A model generated the notes under the pieces. That model had not been told where the DNA came from and ran no database searches. It saw only the letters and a program-made list of their open reading frames with translations. From an uncultured Opitutaceae bacterium (GTDB taxonomy: Bacteria > Verrucomicrobiota > Verrucomicrobiia > Opitutales > Opitutaceae), in contig CAIYUN010000009.1 in the NCBI GenBank assembly GCA_903929355.1, positions 1-64,000 on the forward strand: DNA of 64,000 nucleotides. Direction: 5' to 3'. The position numbers and the translations under genes are program-made. Shown piece after piece: positions 38,537 to 46,472 of the stretch; within the stretch, counting starts at the first letter, position 1, and each line of letters opens with the position of its first letter.

Positions 38537-38917
38537 ATGCCCCCAGACAACAATCCCGCCGCCGGAGTCGCCGTACTTATTTTCCTGCTGATTGAAGCCG
38601 CGCTGGTCCTCGCCTGGGTGGCGGGGGCTTGGAGGGTATTCAGCAAAGCCGGCCAACCGGGGTGGGCGGCCATCATCCCCATCTACAATATCTATGTCTG
38701 GCTCAAGGTGGCGCAAAAGCCCGGTTGGTGGGTGTTGCTGTTTTTCATTCCGGTCGTGAGCCTAATCCCCGCAATCTTGGGATCACTGGCGGTGGCGGCT
38801 AACTTTGGGAAGGGCGCAGGATATGCGGTCGGTATGATATTTCTGCCATTTATCTTTTATCCAATGCTCGGATTTGGCGACGCCAAGTATATCGCCGCGC
38901 CGCCGCTGCCGAATTGA
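38537..38917 (+). CDS. Small multi-pass membrane protein (DUF5684-like)
   Basis: A 126-residue membrane protein: helices at AVLIFLLIEAALVLAWVAGAW, then AGQPGWAAIIPIYNIYVWLKVA, WWVLLFFIPVVSLIPAILGSLAVAA and AVGMIFLPFIFYPMLGFG. The GQPGWAAIIPIYNIYVWLK...KPGWW pattern is that of DUF5684 proteins, often mis-annotated as signal peptidase I because they are sometimes fused to it; no peptidase residues are here. Function unknown. Starts at the ATG 16 bases after a repeat-containing leader. Confidence 0.8.
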   Translation: MPPDNNPAAGVAVLIFLLIEAALVLAWVAGAWRVFSKAGQPGWAAIIPIYNIYVWLKVAQKPGWWVLLFFIPVVSLIPAILGSLAVAANFGKGAGYAVGMIFLPFIFYPMLGFGDAKYIAAPPLPN

Positions 38918-38955
38918 GCAGAGGGAAGGCGCCATGGGTGGCGTGGCACACCGGC

Positions 38956-39051
38956 AGGAGCCCGCTTGCAGGCGAAGGGGAATCCACCATGCTCGACTGA
39001 CTGCGATCCGCCTTCGCCCAACTTTCGCGGCGCAACGAAGCAGGCTCCTCC
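38956..39051. repeat. Inverted repeat with GGAGCCCGCTTGC arms before truA
   Basis: GGAGCCCGCTTGCAGGCGAA at the left and GAAGCAGGCTCCTCC at the right, ending right at the truA ATG. The left arm recurs at 58757-58783. Confidence 0.55.
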
Positions 39052-39816
39052 ATGACCGATTCCGAGACCCAGCCCCAACGTTGGAAATGCACCGTGGCCT
39101 ACGACGGCACACGGTTTGCCGGCTGGCAAAGCCAGGCCAGCGGCGACGCGATCCAGGATGTGCTCGAGCGGTGCCTGGCGGGGATTTTCGGGCGCGAGAT
39201 CCGCATCCATGGCAGCGGACGGACGGACTCGGGGGTCCACGCGCGCGGGCAGGTGTTTCACTTCGACGCGGACTGGCCCCATGGCGCGGCGAAACTGCTC
39301 GCGGCGTTCCGCACCTGGCTGCCGCCGACCATCCAGGTGCGGATGGCCCGGCCGGTGGCGGCCAATTTTCACGCCCGGTTCTCTGCCAGGGGAAAAATCT
39401 ACGATTATGAGATCCGTCACGGGGGCGGCGGGGCGGACCCGTTTGAATATCCGTTCTGCTGGGCGATGCCGCACCGGCTCGACGTGGCCGCGATGCGGGC
39501 GGCGGCGGGGCGGCTCACGGGGCGGCATGACTTCAGCGCGTTCAGCGCGCGACGCGGCGAGCCGCCGGAGGACCCCGTGCGGACGCTGCGCCGGCTCGTT
39601 GTGAACGGCCGCGGCGGGCGGCTCCGGATCGCGGCGGAGGGCGACGGTTTTCTCTACAAGATGGTGCGGAGCCTGGTCGGCGCGCTGGTGAGCACGGGAT
39701 TGGGCAAACTGACGCCGGACGACGTGGCCGGCATTCTCAAGAGCGAGGAGCGCACCCACCACGTCAAAACGGCGCCGCCGCAGGGGCTGTGTTTGATCAA
39801 GGTGCTTTACCGATGA
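39052..39816 (+). CDS. truA: tRNA pseudouridine(38-40) synthase TruA
   Basis: Converts uridines 38-40 in the tRNA anticodon arm to pseudouridine. The 254-residue product has VAYDGTRFAGWQSQ, the catalytic Asp in GSGRTDSGVHARGQVFHF, and the closing FLYKMVRSLVGALVSTGLG motif. Length and order match the family. It is followed by comF with a 4-base ATGA overlap and starts the truA-comF-accD-folC run, which is likely one operon. Confidence 0.96.
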   Translation: MTDSETQPQRWKCTVAYDGTRFAGWQSQASGDAIQDVLERCLAGIFGREIRIHGSGRTDSGVHARGQVFHFDADWPHGAAKLLAAFRTWLPPTIQVRMARPVAANFHARFSARGKIYDYEIRHGGGGADPFEYPFCWAMPHRLDVAAMRAAAGRLTGRHDFSAFSARRGEPPEDPVRTLRRLVVNGRGGRLRIAAEGDGFLYKMVRSLVGALVSTGLGKLTPDDVAGILKSEERTHHVKTAPPQGLCLIKVLYR

Positions 39817-40547
39817 AGGCGGCCACGCTCGAACTCATGCGCGGGCTGGCCGACGTCGCGTTTCCACCGGTCTGCGTGGATTGTGGCGGGCTCGTCGAGG
39901 GAGGGGAATTGCGGCAGGTCTGCCCGCGCTGCGCCCTCCTGATTGCGCGGGTCGAACCGCCCCAATGCACGACCTGCGGGCATCCGTTTTACGGCGAGCT
40001 GGCGGGCGAGCGGATGTGCCGGCATTGCGAAACGCTGGTCCCGGTGTTCCGCGAGGGCCGCACGGTGGTGGTGCTCAAGGGCGCGGCGCGCGCACTCGTC
40101 CACGAGCTGAAATACCGCCGGGGACCCCATGTGCTGGCGGACATGGAGACCCTGGCGCGCACCAATCCGCACGTGATGGAGTTCATCCGCGGCGCGACCC
40201 TGGTGCCGGTGCCGCTGCACCCGCGCAGGCGGCGCCAGCGCGGCTACAACCAGGCGGCGCTGCTGGCGGCGGCACTGGCCCGGGCGGCCGGTGGTGGCAC
40301 GCGGGTCGAGCCGTTGCTGCGACGCGTGGTGAACACCGCCTCGCAGACCCGGTTTGACCGCGCGACCCGCCGGGAGAACCTGAAAAATGCCTTTGCGCTT
40401 GCGCGCGGCGCGACCATCATCCCCAACCAGCACCTAATCCTGGTTGATGACGTTTTCACCACCGGCTCCACGCTCAACAGCTGCGCCCGCGTCCTGCGCG
40501 GCGCGGGGGCGCTGAGCCTCGACGTCGTCACCTTCGGCCACGGCTAA
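39813..40547 (+). CDS. comF: ComF family phosphoribosyltransferase-like protein
   Basis: A 244-residue ComF-type protein linked to natural transformation in many bacteria. The N-terminal zinc fingers show CVDCG, CPRC, CTTCG and CRHC (about residues 18-75). The C-terminal domain carries [19 protein letters not shown] and the PRPP-binding loop [14 protein letters not shown]. The ATG overlaps the truA stop. The pilin and pilC genes earlier in the window would fit DNA uptake, but this is distance-based inference. Confidence 0.94.
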   Translation: MKAATLELMRGLADVAFPPVCVDCGGLVEGGELRQVCPRCALLIARVEPPQCTTCGHPFYGELAGERMCRHCETLVPVFREGRTVVVLKGAARALVHELKYRRGPHVLADMETLARTNPHVMEFIRGATLVPVPLHPRRRRQRGYNQAALLAAALARAAGGGTRVEPLLRRVVNTASQTRFDRATRRENLKNAFALARGATIIPNQHLILVDDVFTTGSTLNSCARVLRGAGALSLDVVTFGHG

Positions 40548-40552
40548 AATCC

Positions 40553-41419
40553 ATGCATTTCGACAAACCCACCTACAAGGTCCACCGCCGGACCAAGAAA
40601 ACGGACATCCCCAAGGGCACCTACACCAAGTGCCCGCTGACCGGCGAGCCCGTCTTCACCAAGGAGATCGAGGACAACCAGATGGTGGTGCCGAAGAGCG
40701 GCCACCACTTCCCCATCGGGGCGCGGGAGCGGATCGCCAAACTGTGCGACGAAGGGACTTTTCTCGAGACCGACGCCGGGGTGCGCTCGGCCGACCCGCT
40801 GACGTTCACCGACTCCGCCAAATACACCGCCCGCATCAAAAAATACGAGCAGGAGAGCGGCCTGCCCGAGGCGGTGATCACCGGCACGGGCCAGATCCAC
40901 GGCATTCCCGTGTCGCTGGCGGTGATGGATTTCCGATTCTGCGGCGGCACGCTCGGCTCGGCGGCGGGGGAGAAGATCACGCGTGCGATCGAAACCGCCA
41001 CGGCCAAACGCACGCCGTGCATCATCTTCAGCACCTCGGGCGGCGCGCGGATGCAGGAGGGGATCCTCTCACTCATGCAGATGGCCAAGACCAGCGCGGC
41101 GCTCCGGCGACTGGCCGACGCGGGGCTGCCCTACATCTCGGTGCTCACCCACCCCACCACCGGAGGGGTGTCGGCCAGCTATGCGACCTTGGGCGACGTG
41201 ATCCTGGCGGAACCCGGCGCGCTGATCGGTTTTGCCGGCCCGCGGGTGATCAAGGAGACGACGAAGCAAACCCTCCCGGCGGGCTTCCAGACTTCGGAGT
41301 TTCTGCTCAAAAAGGGCCTGGTGGACCAGATCGTGAGCCGTCTGGAGATGCGCGAGCGGCTGCGGGATCTGCTCGCCGCCCTCCATCTGCGGAAAAAGCC
41401 GGTCGCCCCCGCCGCGTGA
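40553..41419 (+). CDS. accD: Acetyl-CoA carboxylase carboxyltransferase beta subunit with decayed zinc ribbon
   Basis: Transfers CO2 from carboxybiotin to acetyl-CoA with AccA in fatty-acid synthesis. The 288-residue product has the crotonase-like core: [66 protein letters not shown] and [11 protein letters not shown]. The N-terminal zinc ribbon, CxxC...CxxC in E. coli, reads KCPLTG and VVPKSGHH: only the first Cys remains (Cys 27), with T, V and S at the others, so zinc binding looks lost although the spacing is kept. It starts 5 bases after comF. Confidence 0.95.
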   Translation: MHFDKPTYKVHRRTKKTDIPKGTYTKCPLTGEPVFTKEIEDNQMVVPKSGHHFPIGARERIAKLCDEGTFLETDAGVRSADPLTFTDSAKYTARIKKYEQESGLPEAVITGTGQIHGIPVSLAVMDFRFCGGTLGSAAGEKITRAIETATAKRTPCIIFSTSGGARMQEGILSLMQMAKTSAALRRLADAGLPYISVLTHPTTGGVSASYATLGDVILAEPGALIGFAGPRVIKETTKQTLPAGFQTSEFLLKKGLVDQIVSRLEMRERLRDLLAALHLRKKPVAPAA

Positions 41420-41467
41420 GCGGCGGCGGGCGAGGAACTACCAGCGCGTTGGGAAAACGCACTCCGC

Positions 41468-41495
41468 CATGAACGTTGAAGGTTCCATGTTGAAG
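41468..41495 (+). repeat. Family A repeat overlapping the folC start
   Basis: TGAACGTTGAAGGTTCCATG and TTGAAGAA repeat the unit found before the moeB-like gene. It contains the annotated ATG codons of folC, so the first residues are repeat-encoded. Just before it, AGCGCGTTGGG...AACGCACTCC at 41444-41465 is a family H relic. Confidence 0.6.
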
Positions 41496-42809
41496 AATGG
41501 ACGTGGCGTGGGCAGCGCCGACGCCTACGCGTCGACGCAGGACTATCTGGTCTCGCTGAAGGCGCAGGGACCCAAATTTGGCATTGATCGGATGCGTCTG
41601 CTCGCGGCGGCGCTCGGGCACCCGGAGCGCGCGGTGCCGTGCCTCCATGTGGCCGGCACCAACGGCAAGGGGTCCGTCGCGGCGATGCTCGCTTCAATTC
41701 TTCAGGACGCGGGCTGGCGGACCGGACTCTACACCTCACCCCACCTCGTGCGGCTCGGCGAGCGCGTGCAGGTCAACCGGCGGCTCCTCGGCGAGGCGGA
41801 AATCGTCGCGCACACGCGTGAGCTGCGGCCGGTGGCGGAACGACTCGCCGCGGCCGGCGGCCCGGACGACCACCCGAGTTTCTTTGAGTTCATGACCGCG
41901 ATGGCGTTTCACCAGTTTGTGCGCGATCAGTGCGATCTGGCCGTGATCGAAACCGGCCTGGGCGGCCGGCTCGATGCGACCAACATTGTCACGCCGCTGG
42001 TGAGCGTGATCACGTCCATCGGGCTCGACCACTGCGAGCTGCTCGGTGGCACCGTGGAGGAGATCGCGGCGGAAAAAGGGGGCATCATCAAGCCGGGCGT
42101 GCCCGTGGTGCTGGGTCGGATGCCCGCCGCCGCCGAGGCGGTTCTCCGCCGGATCGCGGGGGAGCGGGGCGCGCCGGTCCATGGGGTGCGCGAGGAGTTT
42201 GGGGGCGCGACCGGGGATTACCCGGCGACCAACCTGGAGGGCGACTATCAGCGGTGGAACGCGGCCACGGCCACGCTCGCCGCGCGGGCCCTGCCGGTGC
42301 GATGGCGACCAGCCGGGACGGTCATCGCACGCGGCCTGCAAAGCACGTCATGGCCCGGCCGGTGGGAACGGACTATCCTCGGCGGCCGCACCCTCGTGCT
42401 CGACGCGTCACACAACCCCGAGGGGGCGGCCGTGCTCGACGCCAACCTGACGCGGCTCCGGGCCGAAACGGGGCGCGCGCCGGTGGTGATGATGGGGGCG
42501 CTGGGCGCGGCGCGGGCGCGGCCCCTGCTGGAGGTCATCTGCCGCCACGCGCGCGAGGTCCACCTGCTCGTGCCGCAACAGGCGCGCGCGTCCGGCCACG
42601 CGGAGCTGGAGGCCTTGCTGCCGGCTGACTTTCGCGGACCGGTTTTCCGGGCATGGGTGGCGGATTTGTTTCCCGACGAGCGCACTTGCGCGGCGGGCGG
42701 TCCCGGTGACGTGCTGGTGGTGACGGGGTCGATCTACCTGCTCGGCGAGATCATGGAGCGGCTCGACCCCGGCCGCGGCCCCGGCGAGGGACGGCTGCAG
42801 GATTTTTGA
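41469..42809 (+). CDS. folC: Dihydrofolate/folylpolyglutamate synthase
   Basis: Mur-ligase-like ATP enzyme that adds glutamate to folates (and often makes dihydrofolate). The 446-residue product shows VAGTNGKGSVAAMLASIL (P loop), FFEFMTAMAF, AVIETGLGGRLDATNIV, ITSIGLDHCELLGGTVEEIAAEKGGIIKPGVP and VLDASHNPEG. The start is unsure: the first Met (MNVEGSMLKN) is in a repeat, and Met 7 is as likely. It follows accD by 49 bases and probably shares its transcript. Confidence 0.94.
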   Translation: MNVEGSMLKNGRGVGSADAYASTQDYLVSLKAQGPKFGIDRMRLLAAALGHPERAVPCLHVAGTNGKGSVAAMLASILQDAGWRTGLYTSPHLVRLGERVQVNRRLLGEAEIVAHTRELRPVAERLAAAGGPDDHPSFFEFMTAMAFHQFVRDQCDLAVIETGLGGRLDATNIVTPLVSVITSIGLDHCELLGGTVEEIAAEKGGIIKPGVPVVLGRMPAAAEAVLRRIAGERGAPVHGVREEFGGATGDYPATNLEGDYQRWNAATATLAARALPVRWRPAGTVIARGLQSTSWPGRWERTILGGRTLVLDASHNPEGAAVLDANLTRLRAETGRAPVVMMGALGAARARPLLEVICRHAREVHLLVPQQARASGHAELEALLPADFRGPVFRAWVADLFPDERTCAAGGPGDVLVVTGSIYLLGEIMERLDPGRGPGEGRLQDF

Positions 42810-42825
42810 GGGGGATCCGGCCGTC

Positions 42826-42864
42826 GGATTTTACCGCGGATGACGCGGAGCGACGCGGATTCGG
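42826..42864. repeat. Family E repeat between folC and dapF
   Basis: GATTTTACCGCGGATGACGC and GGAGCGACGCGGATTCGG are ACGCGGATnn units, between two converging genes. Confidence 0.6.
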
Positions 42865-42939
42865 AGGGCTTCTGAAGCAACCATGTCCAGGACGGTGAAC
42901 GCGCCGGCTCCATCGCGTTCCACGTGGGCCCGCCCGGCG

Positions 42940-43794
42940 CTACACTTTGACCGCGAACAGCTCGGGCTGCATGGTGCCCTCGGCGACATGGTTGACCGTT
43001 CCGGTCATGCGGATGGCAAAACCGTCGCCAATCTCGATGCCAATCTCGCCTCCGGGCATGTGGACGGTCACATGGCGGTCCACCAGCCCGAGCTTGTGCG
43101 CGACGGCTGCGGACGCGCTGGAGCTGCTGCCCGAGGCCAGCGTGTAGCCCGCGCCACGCTCCCAGATCTCGATCCGGATATTGGCCCGGTCGAGCACCTG
43201 GAGAAACTGCACATTGGTCTTACGAGGAAAATTGGGATGGGTCTCCAAATGCGGACCGTAACGGTGCGCCAGCTCCGGGGAGATCTCCGGCAGCGGAATG
43301 ACGCAGTGCGGGTTGCCGATGGTCGCGGCGCAATAGGTGAATCCGCGGCCGGCCACCTCGATCAGTTCGTTGAGCACCTCACGCGGCGGGCCGGCCACAG
43401 GGATTTTCTCCGAGGAAAAACTGACCCGGCCCATGTCCACGGTGATGAGGCGACCGTTGTCCTTGATGACCGTCTGGACGTGGCCCCCCGGCGTCTCGAC
43501 GGTGAAAGTCGCGGATTTGGCCAGTTTCTGGTCCCAGAGATAGCGCGAGAAAATGCGCAGGCCGTTGCCAGACTTCTCGGCCTCGGAGCCGTCGGGGTTG
43601 AAAATGCGCAGGCCGAAATCGCTCTGCTCGGAGGGCAGCGGGCCCCAGAGGATGCCGTCGGAGCCGACGCCAAAGTTGCGATGGCAGACGACGCGGATCT
43701 GCTCAACCGTGGGCGAGGGTGCCCAGGCGGGAAAGTCGCGCGGATCGAGGACGATGTAGTCATTGCCGAGGGCGTGGTATTTGTGGAAGAGCAT
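42940..43794 (-). CDS. dapF: DapF-like diaminopimelate epimerase with both catalytic cysteines replaced by serine
   Basis: A 284-residue DapF/PhzF-fold protein. DapF normally turns LL- to meso-diaminopimelate using two thiols (Cys 73 and 217 in the family). Here the first site reads NPDGSEAEKSGNGLR (Ser 75, codon TCT) and the second ERGAGYTLASGSSSSA (Ser 221, codon TCG), both checked at the base level. All surrounding residues, including FHKYHALGNDYIVLD, GVGSDGIL and GNPHCVI, are conserved. Thiolate chemistry is therefore unlikely; it could be a weak or altered epimerase, or a related isomerase. No second dapF is in the window. It converges on folC. Confidence 0.85.
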   Translation of the reverse strand: MLFHKYHALGNDYIVLDPRDFPAWAPSPTVEQIRVVCHRNFGVGSDGILWGPLPSEQSDFGLRIFNPDGSEAEKSGNGLRIFSRYLWDQKLAKSATFTVETPGGHVQTVIKDNGRLITVDMGRVSFSSEKIPVAGPPREVLNELIEVAGRGFTYCAATIGNPHCVIPLPEISPELAHRYGPHLETHPNFPRKTNVQFLQVLDRANIRIEIWERGAGYTLASGSSSSASAAVAHKLGLVDRHVTVHMPGGEIGIEIGDGFAIRMTGTVNHVAEGTMQPELFAVKV

Positions 43795-43807
43795 CGCAGG
43801 GAGAAAG

Positions 43808-43843
43808 GATGAAAGTCTGAAGCGCTGAAAGTCTGAAAGTCAG
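43808..43843. repeat. Family B repeat (CTGAAAGT)
   Basis: ATGAAAGTCTGAAGCGCTGA followed by AAGTCTGAAAGT repeats an 8- to 9-base unit, just upstream of dapF. Confidence 0.6.
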
Positions 43844-43883
43844 CAATGTCAGGATATACGCCGGTTCAAGAGTACGTCCAATG

Positions 43884-45290
43884 TCACCAATCCAGCCACG
43901 CCTCGGGCAGGATGAGTCGCTTGGGCCGGCTTGGATTGTATAAGATCTGCACCGTGTGGCCGGTCGCGAGGCGTTCGCGCGCGAGTTTGACCGTATCCTT
44001 TCGCCAATCGCGCATGATCCATGGCGGGCCGTCCGCCACATCGGCGGGTTGCAGGGTGATTTGGTAAATGGGCTCCCAATTGCCCAGACATTTGCTGTTC
44101 GTCAGGTCCACGGCCATCACCCGGGCTTCGGCCGCCGCGCCATATTCGAACAGCCACTTTACCCGCCACCGCGCGGTCCAGACCCAGCCAAAGATAAAGA
44201 TGAAAAAGACCGGCACCAACATTCCCACCAAGTTGAATGAAAACGAGTAGAGGGTGGTGCGTGTCCCAACGATCCGGGCCACGGTGGTATTTGCTGGAAT
44301 GAACTCCACCATGATGCGGTCATTTGGCTTCCTGCGCCGGGCGTCAAGATAGCTCACCCCATTGACCGCCTGCCCGCTCATGGGGGTGAAGGTGAAATCA
44401 TACTCAAAGATGGGCCAGCCACGGGAAACATGTCCCCCTCCCTCTGTCCAGCTGGTGTCACTGACAGCCATCACCCTCCCGGGAATTTGCACGGCTGATC
44501 GGTTCAACCACCAGTCCTTCCATGCTCCCCAGGGAACGAACCACCACAAAACCAGTAGACAGATGAGCACGATTCCCACGCCGAAAGCGACCACCTGTTT
44601 TGGAACCGGCATGCTCAACTCGCGGGGCACGCTGCGCGGAGGCGCGGTTGCCAACAATTCGACAAGTTTACGCTTCTTCGATGAGCCGGGTGCTTGGGTG
44701 GAAGCCGTGGCGTCAAGTTTGCCGCCGGAATACCTGCGGGTCTCCACTTTCAGCTGCAGAAGATTCCGAATCTCTTCCGTTTGCGCCATTCCCATCGCCA
44801 CCGCTTCCTCATGAGTCTCAACCACCCCCTTCGCGGTGCCAAAAAATGGGATTCGCGCATGACAATCCGCAAACAGCAAAGTTGCCGCCACCGGTGAGGT
44901 ACCGCCACCGGTGATCTGCATTCTTGACGGAATTTCGCGGATCGTGCGCCGGAGAAACCAAAGGTAGGTTATTATTGTTTCACCCTCTGTCACTTTGAAG
45001 TATACCTTTGTGATCATTTGCGCCGGAAAAATCCAGCAGGCCAGAAAGAGCATGCCCAACGGGCCAAGAAGGAATGGCGAAACTATGAGATAGTTCTTCC
45101 AGACCTCCGGGTGGGTCAAATGCGTGACCACCCACAATCCAAACAACATGAAACAGGCCACGCCTCCGGCCCAAAACAGCAGGAAATAAATCGGCCCCGT
45201 TTGCTTTCGTCGCAAGCAGACATCGCTTCCGACCGTCTCAATGCCGAAAAAAGTGCATTGGCTCAATCCGCTGGTGGGGCGTCGGGGCAT
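43884..45290 (-). CDS. Multi-pass membrane protein with DUF3592 domain
   Basis: A 468-residue membrane protein. An N-terminal pair of helices (PIYFLLFWAGGVACFMLFGLW; YLIVSPFLLGPLGMLFLACWI) precedes a soluble domain, then helices at VVAFGVGIVLICLLVLWWFV and FSFNLVGMLVPVFFIFIFGWVW. The RVMAVSDTSWTEGGGHVSRG...FEYDFTFTPMSGQAVNGVSY stretch is DUF3592-like (exported beta-rich domain of unknown role), with a related segment (ARVMAVDLTNSKCLGNWEPI) near the C terminus. The Met at 45290 is chosen since sequence upstream is palindromic repeat. Function unknown. Confidence 0.75.
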   Translation of the reverse strand: MPRRPTSGLSQCTFFGIETVGSDVCLRRKQTGPIYFLLFWAGGVACFMLFGLWVVTHLTHPEVWKNYLIVSPFLLGPLGMLFLACWIFPAQMITKVYFKVTEGETIITYLWFLRRTIREIPSRMQITGGGTSPVAATLLFADCHARIPFFGTAKGVVETHEEAVAMGMAQTEEIRNLLQLKVETRRYSGGKLDATASTQAPGSSKKRKLVELLATAPPRSVPRELSMPVPKQVVAFGVGIVLICLLVLWWFVPWGAWKDWWLNRSAVQIPGRVMAVSDTSWTEGGGHVSRGWPIFEYDFTFTPMSGQAVNGVSYLDARRRKPNDRIMVEFIPANTTVARIVGTRTTLYSFSFNLVGMLVPVFFIFIFGWVWTARWRVKWLFEYGAAAEARVMAVDLTNSKCLGNWEPIYQITLQPADVADGPPWIMRDWRKDTVKLARERLATGHTVQILYNPSRPKRLILPEAWLDW

Positions 45291-45314
45291 GGATTGGGTC
45301 AGGAAACAGCTGCA

Positions 45315-45335
45315 GGGCGCAGCAAGTCTGCGCCC
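45315..45335. repeat. GGGCGCAG / CTGCGCCC palindrome
   Basis: Perfect 8-base arms around a 5-base loop, between the DUF3592 gene and transaldolase. No T tract follows, so a terminator role is not supported. Confidence 0.6.
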
Positions 45336-45347
45336 CTCCAAGGCTCC

Positions 45348-46289
45348 TCACCGCTTCTGTGCGATCAGTGCCTCCAGCTTCACGATGTCGGCGGAGAAGG
45401 TGCGGATGCCCTCCGCCGTCTTTTCCGTCGCCATCGCGTCTTCGTTCAGGGCGAAGCGGAAGGTCTTTTCGTCAAAGCTCACCTTCTTCACGTCCGCTGC
45501 GGCGGCCAGCGCCGGGTCCAGCTTGCGGACGAGCGGCTCGCTCGACGCCTGCAACTCGCCAAGCAGGGCGGGTGCGATGGTGAGCAGATCGCAGCCGGCC
45601 AGCTCGGTGATCTCCCCTTTGTTGCGGAAACTCGCGCCCATCACCTCGGTCTTGTAACCGAACTTTTTATAGTAGGTGTAAATTTGCGCGACCGATTTCA
45701 CGCCGGGATCGTCGGCGGGGGCAAAGTCATGGCCGGCGTTCTTCTTGTGCCAGTCGAGGATGCGGCCGACGAAGGGCGAGATCAGCTGCACGCCCGCCTC
45801 CGCGCACGCCACCGCCTGCGGGAACGAGAAGAGCAGCGTGAGATTGCAGTGGATGCCGTCGGCGCGCAACGCCTCGGCCGTCTTGATGCCCTCCCAGGTC
45901 GAGGCAATCTTGATCAGGATGCGCTCGCGCGAGATGCCGGCCTGGTCGTAAAGCGCGATGATCTCGCGGGCCTTGGCCAGGGTGGCCTCGCGGTCAAAGG
46001 AAAGCCGCGCATCCACCTCGGTCGAGACGCGACCGGGCACGATTTTCAGAATCTCAAGGCCAAAGAGGACCAGCAGGCGGTCGATGACCTGCGCGATGGC
46101 CGCGCCGCTTCCGGCCTCACGGATCGCCTGGTCCAAGAGTGGGGCGTAGGCGGGCATCGCCGCCGCCTTCAGGATGAGCGACGGGTTGGTCGTGGCGTCC
46201 TGCGGCGCGTAGGCCTTCATGCTCGCGAAATCGCCGGTGTCGGCGACAACTTTGGTGAACTGCTTGAGTTGGTCGAGTTGGGTGGGCAT
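45348..46289 (-). CDS. tal: Transaldolase
   Basis: Pentose-phosphate enzyme that moves dihydroxyacetone between sugar phosphates. The 313-residue TalB-type product has [14 protein letters not shown] at about 32-45, the Schiff-base Lys in [17 protein letters not shown] (Lys about 131), [20 protein letters not shown] and [11 protein letters not shown]. Length is that of the class-I large form. It is preceded by a repeat-rich spacer and transcribed towards the DUF3592 gene. Confidence 0.97.
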   Translation of the reverse strand: MPTQLDQLKQFTKVVADTGDFASMKAYAPQDATTNPSLILKAAAMPAYAPLLDQAIREAGSGAAIAQVIDRLLVLFGLEILKIVPGRVSTEVDARLSFDREATLAKAREIIALYDQAGISRERILIKIASTWEGIKTAEALRADGIHCNLTLLFSFPQAVACAEAGVQLISPFVGRILDWHKKNAGHDFAPADDPGVKSVAQIYTYYKKFGYKTEVMGASFRNKGEITELAGCDLLTIAPALLGELQASSEPLVRKLDPALAAAADVKKVSFDEKTFRFALNEDAMATEKTAEGIRTFSADIVKLEALIAQKR

Positions 46290-46297
46290 GGGAGGAA

Positions 46298-46397
46298 TGG
46301 CTGAAAGACTGGAGGCTGAAGGGCTGAAGGAAAAATATAAAGACTGGAGGGCCTGGATTTTAAACCGCTGATCTTCGCTGATTGGCGCTGATCACGG
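46298..46397. repeat. Family B and family E repeats before transaldolase
   Basis: GGCTGAAAGACTGGAGGCTG followed by AAGGGCTGAAGG (family B), then TTTTAAACCGCTGATCTTCG with CTGATTGGCGCTGATCACGG (family E-type). TGTGACCTCTGTGTCAAAAT at about 46438-46457 is family G-like. The 183-base spacer carries no gene. Confidence 0.6.
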
Positions 46398-46472
46398 AAT
46401 AGGAAACTCTGGCGCTGTGCCCTCGGATTGGTCCTCTGTGACCTCTGTGTCAAAATCTGGTTCAGGAATGTG

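Noticed and set aside
38537-38917. Signal peptidase I
   Set aside because: The family is sometimes labelled so, but no Ser-Lys catalytic pair is present.
45315-45335. Intrinsic terminator between tal and the DUF3592 gene
   Set aside because: Perfect arms, but neither flank has a run of T.
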